Shown here: positions 58,016-63,847 of the stretch, piece after piece
Layout: every line of letters starts with the position of its first letter
Position numbering within the stretch: the stretch's first letter is position 1
Source: Gammaproteobacteria bacterium
GTDB taxonomy: Bacteria; Pseudomonadota; Gammaproteobacteria; JAADGQ01
Assembly: GCA_021648145.1 (NCBI GenBank)
Contig: JAKITI010000004.1
Span: 1-63,847, forward strand
Reading direction: 5' to 3'
Length of the DNA: 63,847 bases
Made by a program: the position numbers and the translations under genes
Notes under the pieces: model-generated
The model's database searches: none
What the model was told of the DNA's origin: nothing
The model's input: only the letters and a program-made list of their open reading frames with translations

Positions 58016-59020
58016 TTAATCCCAGATAAGGGGTGGTTCATTCATCAGTGCTGCTTGTTCACGTAGTGATTGAATATGCTCTTCCCAGTAATTGAGTGTG
58101 TTGAACCAAGGGAAGGCGAGGGGGAAGGCGGGGTCGTCCCAGCGAGAGCCTAGCCAAGCTGCATAATGAATCATACGTAAGGTACGCAGTGCTTCGATCA
58201 AGTGCAGCTCTGAGGGATTAAAATCATAAAACTGAGTATAACCTTCCAGCACATCGGCGAGCCGCGCGGTCATATAGCTCCGGTCTCCAGAGAGGAACAT
58301 CCATAAATCCTGAATGGCAGGCCCCATGCGAGCATCATCAAAATCAACAACATGAGGCCCTGCATCTGTCCAGAGAATATTACCAGGGTGACAATCACCA
58401 TGTAGACGCAGGTATTGAATGTCACCTGCGCGTTCGAAGCACTGTTTTATCTGAGTTATCAGGTCTGTGGTGAGTGATTGATATGCTTCCAGTAGGTGGC
58501 TTGGTATAAAATCATGGTCAAGTAAAAAACGGCGGGGCTGTATGGCAAAGCTTTCAATATCGAGTGTGGGTCTGTGTTCGAAAGGCTGGGTTGCCCCCAT
58601 GGCATGGATGCGCCCGATGAAACGCCCCATTTGCTCAAGATGATCTGGGTTGTCGAGCTCTGGCGCACGTCCGCCCCGACGAGGATAGAGTGCAAATCGG
58701 TATGATTCATATTGGTGCAGGGTGTTGCCATTCAAGTCAACGGTTGGCGGAATGACGGGGATCTCCTGCTCGGCCAGTGCCAGTGTGAACTGATGCTCCT
58801 CAAGAATGGATTTATCACTCCAGCGGTTGGGGCGATAGAATTTAGCAACTAAAGGTGTACCTTGATCAAGACCCACTTGATAGACTCGGTTTTCATAGCT
58901 GTTCAAAGCTAGAAATCGACCATCACAACATAAACCTGTGGACTCAATGGCATCTAACATGGTGTCTGGAGTGAGGTTGGAAAAAGCTTGTAACGCTGAA
59001 GGTATATTCTTTTTTTTCAT
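58016..59020 (-). CDS. srkA: Stress response Ser/Thr kinase SrkA (YihE/RdoA)
   Basis: The 334-aa protein is an APH-type kinase. The catalytic loop is LRLHGDCHPGNILW and the Mg site VVDFDDARMGP. Family stretches FALYPRRGGRAPELDN and QMGRFIGRIHAMGA are present. SrkA counters stress-induced cell death in E. coli. The ATG at 59020 overlaps the phoR stop by one base; an in-frame ATG six codons earlier lies inside phoR and is less likely. Confidence 0.93.
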   Translation of the reverse strand: MKKKNIPSALQAFSNLTPDTMLDAIESTGLCCDGRFLALNSYENRVYQVGLDQGTPLVAKFYRPNRWSDKSILEEHQFTLALAEQEIPVIPPTVDLNGNTLHQYESYRFALYPRRGGRAPELDNPDHLEQMGRFIGRIHAMGATQPFEHRPTLDIESFAIQPRRFLLDHDFIPSHLLEAYQSLTTDLITQIKQCFERAGDIQYLRLHGDCHPGNILWTDAGPHVVDFDDARMGPAIQDLWMFLSGDRSYMTARLADVLEGYTQFYDFNPSELHLIEALRTLRMIHYAAWLGSRWDDPAFPLAFPWFNTLNYWEEHIQSLREQAALMNEPPLIWD

Positions 59021-60318
59021 TAGGGGAACCTTTGCCATCCTGCTTGAAAAATGCAGGTAAACGTACTGCCTCGACCAGGGGTGCTATCAATATGCAGATC
59101 AGCACCATGGCGACGTAAAATTTGTTCTACGATAGAGAGTCCAAGGCCCGTTCCGCCTGTTGCTTTGGAGCGGCCGGAGTCAACACGGTAAAATCGTTCT
59201 GTTAAACGGGGAATATGCCCCCATGCAATACCAATGCCCTTATCTTTGACTTCAAAGCAGGCCGTATTGTTATCTTTATTCAGATACCATCGAATACTGA
59301 TTTTTTTCCCTTCAGGTGTGTAACGTATTGCATTGTTGGTCAGGTTAATAAATGCGCTGTGTAGCTCATCTTTAATGCCAAAGAGGTGGGTATCTGTTTC
59401 AATGCTGCATTGAATCACATGTTTTCCATTGCTGATATGTTGAGCCTCATCTGTGACTTGCTGAGCCAGACTGGGAATATCAATCTTGGTATTCTTTTCT
59501 TCGTTTGAAGTGGTGTCAAGCCGAGAGAGCATCAAGAGGTCATCCACCAAGGTCTGGATGCGTTTGGTGGGTGATTGCAGTTTAGCTATTTGATCACGTA
59601 GTTTTTGGGAGTCAGTATCGGCTGGGGCGTTTAATAGCATCTCTAGATAACCGAGAATAACCGTTAATGGTGTGCGTAATTCATGTGATATGTTTGCAAC
59701 TAGGTCGTGACGCATGGTCATCAGGTGGTGAATGTGCGTGATGTCTCTGATGACTAACAGTCGTTGGTTTTCTCCATAAGGGCGGATGCGCGCATCCAGT
59801 AAAATATTTTCATCCAGAGGTGAATTAATCTCCAGATGTTTACTGTAATCACCTTTGCGAAGAAATTTATGAAAGGCAGGGCTTCGTAGTAAGTTGTTAA
59901 TATTTTGGCCAATATCAGATTTTGTGACTCCAAGGGTTCGGGTCGCGGCATTGTTGATCCATTCAATCTCCTCATTTGAAGTGAGTACGACGGCAGCATC
60001 GGGCAGTGCTTGCGTGGATTTTTGAAAACGGCGAATGACATCCGCCATGCGTTTTCGGCGTTTTCTGCTTCGCCGACGATTTTGATGAATACGGTAGGCA
60101 AGGTTATGCCATATTCCTTCTAGTTCGTAAGGTGGAATCGTGAGGTCGTTATCAAGCCAGCGCTCCAGATGGCGGACTTGCAATGCTTGCCAAAATAGAT
60201 AAAGAAGAAGCCCGGTGGCCAGTGACCATGCGATGGACTCTAATACCAGACCAAAAATGAGGCTGATGCAAATCACGCCAAGAAGACGCCACAGTTCAGT
60301 TTTCCATAGTGTAGACAT
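59020..60318 (-). CDS. phoR: Phosphate regulon sensor kinase PhoR
   Basis: The 432-aa kinase has the PhoR layout: two TM helices with almost no periplasmic loop (~10-45), a basic linker, a PAS domain (~90-190), HisKA with His in NISHELRTPLTVILGYLEML, and HATPase boxes (NLTNNAIRYTPEG, DKGIGIAWGHI, GTGLGLSIVEQ). It senses phosphate through PstSCAB-PhoU in relatives. It follows phoB by 9 nt and precedes srkA. Confidence 0.95.
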   Translation of the reverse strand: MSTLWKTELWRLLGVICISLIFGLVLESIAWSLATGLLLYLFWQALQVRHLERWLDNDLTIPPYELEGIWHNLAYRIHQNRRRSRKRRKRMADVIRRFQKSTQALPDAAVVLTSNEEIEWINNAATRTLGVTKSDIGQNINNLLRSPAFHKFLRKGDYSKHLEINSPLDENILLDARIRPYGENQRLLVIRDITHIHHLMTMRHDLVANISHELRTPLTVILGYLEMLLNAPADTDSQKLRDQIAKLQSPTKRIQTLVDDLLMLSRLDTTSNEEKNTKIDIPSLAQQVTDEAQHISNGKHVIQCSIETDTHLFGIKDELHSAFINLTNNAIRYTPEGKKISIRWYLNKDNNTACFEVKDKGIGIAWGHIPRLTERFYRVDSGRSKATGGTGLGLSIVEQILRRHGADLHIDSTPGRGSTFTCIFQAGWQRFP

Positions 60319-60327
60319 CGGGGGGGT

Positions 60328-61017
60328 CTAAAAGTCTCTGGAAAGCCGGTAACCGGCACTGCGAACGGTTTGGATCATTTTCTCTTGCGCATAAGGGCTT
60401 AACAGTTTGCGTAAGCGTAATATGTGTACATCCACCGTTCGTTCCTCAACATAAATACCAGGACCCCATACTCGATCGAGCAGTTGTTCTCGACTATAAA
60501 CTTTTTCGGGGTGATTGAGAAGAAACTCTAATAAACGATATTCTGTGGGGCCAATTTTAACCTCTTTTTCATCAATAAATAGACGGTGTGAGCCTGTGTC
60601 CAGGCAGAGTTTGCCAACTTGTATTCGTGTATTCAGGCCTTTTCCACTGCGGCGTAGCAATGCGTTAATACGAGCGATGAGTTCGCGAGGCGAGAATGGT
60701 TTGGTGATGTAGTCATCGACGCCTGCATTGAGGCCTCGAACGATATCATCCTCTTCACCACGAGCGGTCAATAGAATGAGTGGGGTCTCTTGTGTGGCCT
60801 CTTCTTTACGCAAACGTTTAGCCATTTCCACGCCACTGATTCCAGGGAGCATCCAGTCGATGATAAAAACATCGGGCAGCTGCAATTTAATTCTTTTCAA
60901 CCCTTTTTCAGCCGATGAAACTGCAGTGACGATGAATTTAGCTTGCTCTAAAGCTTCAGTAATCATTTCACGAATGCCATCATCATCTTCAATCAGTAAT
61001 AGTGTCGGATTGCTCAT
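60328..61017 (-). CDS. phoB: Phosphate regulon response regulator PhoB
   Basis: The 229-aa OmpR-type regulator has a receiver with acidic pocket (LLIEDDDGIRE), phospho-acceptor Asp53 (VFIIDWMLPG) and Lys in DDYITKPFSPREL. The winged-helix output is PTEYRLLEFLLNHPEKVYSR then VEERTVDVHILRLRKLL. It controls phosphate starvation genes. It is cotranscribed with phoR; no pho box was recognised in the 42-nt gap before it. Confidence 0.96.
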   Translation of the reverse strand: MSNPTLLLIEDDDGIREMITEALEQAKFIVTAVSSAEKGLKRIKLQLPDVFIIDWMLPGISGVEMAKRLRKEEATQETPLILLTARGEEDDIVRGLNAGVDDYITKPFSPRELIARINALLRRSGKGLNTRIQVGKLCLDTGSHRLFIDEKEVKIGPTEYRLLEFLLNHPEKVYSREQLLDRVWGPGIYVEERTVDVHILRLRKLLSPYAQEKMIQTVRSAGYRLSRDF

Positions 61018-61059
61018 AAGCCTATGCTCTCAATAAAAATCGTTTATTACAGTCGCTTT

Positions 61060-62382
61060 TTATGACAATTTAATGACTGTTGCAGTTAAGTCATGCTCAT
61101 CAGCTTCTGTAATTTCTACATTGATAAATGAGCCAGGTGTGAGTTCTGTTTCGTTGGGCAGGAAAATCATACCATCCACCTCAGGGGCTTCCCGCTGGCT
61201 GCGGCCAAATGCCCCTTCTGTGGTGACTTCATCAATAAGTATGCGCTCTTGTTGGCCAATACGTTGCTCTAGGCGTGATAAACTGACTTGTGCCTGAAGT
61301 GTCATGAGGCGTTCCAGGCGTTCTTCTTTAATGTCTTCGGGAATATGATTTGAGAACGTGTTGGCTTTTGCTCCTTCGACATCAGAATAAGTGAAGCAGC
61401 CTACACGGTCCAGTTGAGCTTCTTCAAGAAAACCAAGCAGTTGATTAAAGTCACTCTCTGTTTCACCAGGAAAACCCACGATAAATGTGCTGCGGATGGC
61501 AATCTCGGGGCATATTTCACGCCAGCGTTTAATGCGTTCTAGTGTATTTTCACTATGGGCAGGTCGTTTCATGCTTTTGAGCACATTCGGGCTGGCATGT
61601 TGAAAGGGTATGTCGAGATAAGGCAGCAACTTTCCTTCGGCCATCAATGGGATCACATCATCGACATGCGGGTAAGGGTAAACATAATGCAGTCGTACCC
61701 AGATATCGAGTTGACTTAATGCGGCGGTAAGATCATAAAAGCGAGTTTTGATGGGCTGACCTTGCCAAAAATGAGTGCGATATTTTGTGTCAACTCCATA
61801 AGCACTGGTATCTTGCGATATGACTAAAAGCTCCTTAACACCAGCCTCTGCAAGCTTTTCAGCTTCTTCCATCACATCATTGGATGGACGGCTGACCAGT
61901 TTTCCACGTAGGTCAGGAATAATGCAAAATGTACAGTTGTGGTTGCAGCCTTCTGAAATCTTTAAATAAGCATAATGGTGGGGTGTGAGCTTGATGCCTT
62001 GTGACGGAATTGATCCATTGTCTAGAGCGTGCGGTGGTGGTAGATGTTCATGCACAATAGACAGAACTTCTTCTGATGCATGTGGCCCTGTAATCGCGAG
62101 GACATCAGGGAAGTTTTCAATGACAGTATCTCCTTTGGCTCCAAGGCAGCCTGTGACAATGACTTTGCCATTTTCAGCAAGAGCTTCACCGATGGCATCA
62201 AGTGACTCTTCCACGGCAGCATCAATAAAGCCACAAGTATTGACAATAACGAGGTCGGCACCTTCATAGCTTGGGCTGATTTCATAGCCTTCTGCTTTGA
62301 GTGGTGTGATGATTTGCTCCGAGTCAACGAGTGCTTTAGGGCAACCAAGGCTGACAAAACCGATGCGTGAGGGTGAGTTCAT
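61060..62382 (-). CDS. rimO: Ribosomal protein S12 methylthiotransferase RimO
   Basis: RimO is a radical-SAM enzyme that adds a methylthio group to Asp89 of ribosomal protein S12. The 440-aa protein has an N-terminal UPF0004 domain with three cluster Cys ([39 protein letters not shown]), the radical SAM Cys in [11 protein letters not shown], and a C-terminal TRAM domain (IEITEAD...). It is 12 nt downstream of glgA. Confidence 0.96.
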   Translation of the reverse strand: MNSPSRIGFVSLGCPKALVDSEQIITPLKAEGYEISPSYEGADLVIVNTCGFIDAAVEESLDAIGEALAENGKVIVTGCLGAKGDTVIENFPDVLAITGPHASEEVLSIVHEHLPPPHALDNGSIPSQGIKLTPHHYAYLKISEGCNHNCTFCIIPDLRGKLVSRPSNDVMEEAEKLAEAGVKELLVISQDTSAYGVDTKYRTHFWQGQPIKTRFYDLTAALSQLDIWVRLHYVYPYPHVDDVIPLMAEGKLLPYLDIPFQHASPNVLKSMKRPAHSENTLERIKRWREICPEIAIRSTFIVGFPGETESDFNQLLGFLEEAQLDRVGCFTYSDVEGAKANTFSNHIPEDIKEERLERLMTLQAQVSLSRLEQRIGQQERILIDEVTTEGAFGRSQREAPEVDGMIFLPNETELTPGSFINVEITEADEHDLTATVIKLS

Positions 62383-62394
62383 AAAGGGGGTTAT

Positions 62395-63847
62395 CTATTG
62401 TTGGGAATATTGAATAGCGCGTTGATAAAGAATTGAATACTGTTTTGCACTTTGCTTCCAGCTAAAATCCTGTTTCATGCCGGTTTTCATGAGTTGTTTC
62501 CAGACTTTGGGTTGCTTGTAAAGGGCGATGGCACGCTGTAGGGCTGTTAATAAAGATGCAGGTGTGGGTTCATTAAAAACAAAACCTGTGGCAGTTTTTG
62601 CTTTTTGATTCTCTTCGCTGGCATCAACCACGCTATCTGCGAGTCCGCCGATATGATGAACAATGGGCACCGTGCCGTAGCGCAAGCTATAGAGTTGATT
62701 CAGGCCGCTTGGCTCAAAGCGTGAAGGCATTAAAAACATATCTGAGCCGCTCTCTATGTGATGCGCTAAAGTTTCGTCATAGCCGATCTGTACAGATATA
62801 TTCTGTGGGTATTGAGTGGCGGCAGCTTTAAATGCTTCTTCGAAGTGAGGCTCGCCACTGCCGAGTACAACGAGCTGTACCCCACTTTTTATTAATGGAT
62901 CAATATTGGCTAATAATAAATCAAACCCTTTTTGTTCGACCATTCGTCCAATGACACCAATGAGGGGGGTGTTTTCTGAAGCAGGCAGCCCCATATGCTC
63001 TTGCAGTGCTGATTTATTCACACTTTTAAAACGAATGGTTTTTGATGTATAGGGTTTTATAATATAAGGGTCATTTTTAGGATCCCACAGTGCATAGTCA
63101 ACACCATTTAAAATCCCCATTAAACGATCAACGCGGTGCTCAAGCAACCCTTCAAGGCCATAACCAAACTGTGGTGTACGAATCTCTTTAGCGTAAGTCG
63201 GGCTGACCGTACTCAGCATGTCCGCTGTCGCAAGCCCGCCTTTAATAAAAGAAAAATGGCCATGAAACTCTACGCCATTCATTGACCAAAGCTCAGGAGG
63301 GAGCTGTAAATCAAAAAACTCTTTTTGAGAAAACAGGCCTTGGTAGGATAGATTATGAATGGTGAAAACGGTCGCCGGACGGTTTTTCTGAGAAGCAATA
63401 AGAGGTGGAATGAGGCCGCATTGCCAGTCATTGCAGTGTACGACATCGGGTTTCCAGTTCAATCTGATTTGACCCATTGCAATGATGGATACGGCTCGAC
63501 AAAATATGCCAAAGCGCTGAGCATTATCATACCAATCAGTGCCATCTTGATCTGCATAAGGGCCTCCTGGTCGGTCGAAAAGGGGGGGGCAATCAATCAG
63601 CCATATAGGAAGAGTACTGCCTGGAAGTGTGCCTTCCAGTAAACGCACATGTGCAGGGGCAGAGGGGACTTCAAATTTGGCGACCTCTTTTAAGTCACCT
63701 GCCTGACGGCGTGCCATGCTATAAGCAGGCAAGATCAAGCGAACATTGTGTCTGGATGAGTTCAACGCAACAGGTAAACTACCCGAAACATCACCGAGTC
63801 CACCCGTTTTTATGAGAGGCAATGCTTCGCTGGTAGCAAATAGAATT
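62395..63847 (-). CDS. glgA: Glycogen synthase GlgA, 5' end beyond window
   Basis: GlgA elongates alpha-1,4-glucan from ADP-glucose. The N-terminal region reads ILFATSEALPLIKTGGLGDV, open to the window edge; the true start is just outside. The ADP-binding KTGGLGDV, the HCNDWQCGLIPP region, MVEQKGFDLLL and the C-terminal FEPSGLNQLYSLRYG are family features. About 475 residues are present, nearly the full usual length. It heads the rimO-phoB-phoR-srkA run. Confidence 0.95.
   Translation of the reverse strand, partial: ILFATSEALPLIKTGGLGDVSGSLPVALNSSRHNVRLILPAYSMARRQAGDLKEVAKFEVPSAPAHVRLLEGTLPGSTLPIWLIDCPPLFDRPGGPYADQDGTDWYDNAQRFGIFCRAVSIIAMGQIRLNWKPDVVHCNDWQCGLIPPLIASQKNRPATVFTIHNLSYQGLFSQKEFFDLQLPPELWSMNGVEFHGHFSFIKGGLATADMLSTVSPTYAKEIRTPQFGYGLEGLLEHRVDRLMGILNGVDYALWDPKNDPYIIKPYTSKTIRFKSVNKSALQEHMGLPASENTPLIGVIGRMVEQKGFDLLLANIDPLIKSGVQLVVLGSGEPHFEEAFKAAATQYPQNISVQIGYDETLAHHIESGSDMFLMPSRFEPSGLNQLYSLRYGTVPIVHHIGGLADSVVDASEENQKAKTATGFVFNEPTPASLLTALQRAIALYKQPKVWKQLMKTGMKQDFSWKQSAKQYSILYQRAIQYSQQ

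Overview
The window is a chromosomal segment of a gammaproteobacterium. The evidence is the gene content: the cluster lysM-protein / def / fmt / rsmB / DUF4390 / ntrY / ntrX, topA-smg-dprA, DUF3025 and DUF3087 families, a Gram-negative LpxL-type acyltransferase, TrkAH, DbpA, SrkA and RimO. Base composition is moderately low in G+C. Genes for a siroheme sulfite reductase fused to a TusA-like domain and for a SulP-type anion carrier are present, but nothing here fixes the genus. No CRISPR array, tRNA, prophage or intact insertion sequence was seen.

Layout. 1-735: 3' end of a 23S rRNA gene, 5S rRNA and the rrn terminator. 887-3778: trkA-trkH potassium uptake. 3791-7164 (minus): LpxL-like acyltransferase, TPR lipoprotein, membrane adenylate cyclase. 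7324-9609 (minus): sulfite reductase-TusA fusion. 9751-14762 (minus): topA, smg, dprA, LysM protein. 14918-20449 (plus): def, fmt, rsmB, DUF4390, ntrY, then ntrX (20462-21838), whose AAA+ domain lacks the sigma-54 contact loop. 21822-25503 (minus): a large TPR/beta-barrel protein and a DUF3025 protein, followed by gene debris at 25532-25936. 26061-34835 (plus): MscS channel, hemE, gltB, gltD.

34898-44582 is patchier and looks accessory: SulP carrier, small lipoprotein, IMPase-family phosphatase, an AbrB/PIN toxin-antitoxin pair, an orphan YejF-like double ATPase, an ABC-2 exporter, a DUF3087 protein bracketed by an 18-bp direct repeat, a methyltransferase and a monooxygenase-fold protein. 44664-48130 (minus): dbpA and an HBM-type chemoreceptor. 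48398-52361: a TPP-dependent enzyme with an unusual basic insert, tail to tail with an overlapping FIST-sensor / histidine-kinase pair. 52599-53257: a FitAB-type toxin-antitoxin pair. 53385-57469: an RND efflux adaptor and pump. 57480-63847 (minus): a FliL-like secreted protein, srkA, phoR, phoB, rimO and glgA, which runs off the right edge.

How the genes fit together: translation and N-terminal methionine processing (def, fmt, rsmB), DNA topology and uptake (topA, dprA), and nitrogen assimilation (gltBD) are core housekeeping. Signal transduction is dense: NtrYX, PhoBR, a cAMP cyclase, a chemoreceptor, and FIST-kinase. The points most worth following are the GAFTGA-less NtrX, the sulfite reductase-TusA fusion, the TPP enzyme/FIST/kinase locus, and several small repeats and gene remnants that mark past insertions.
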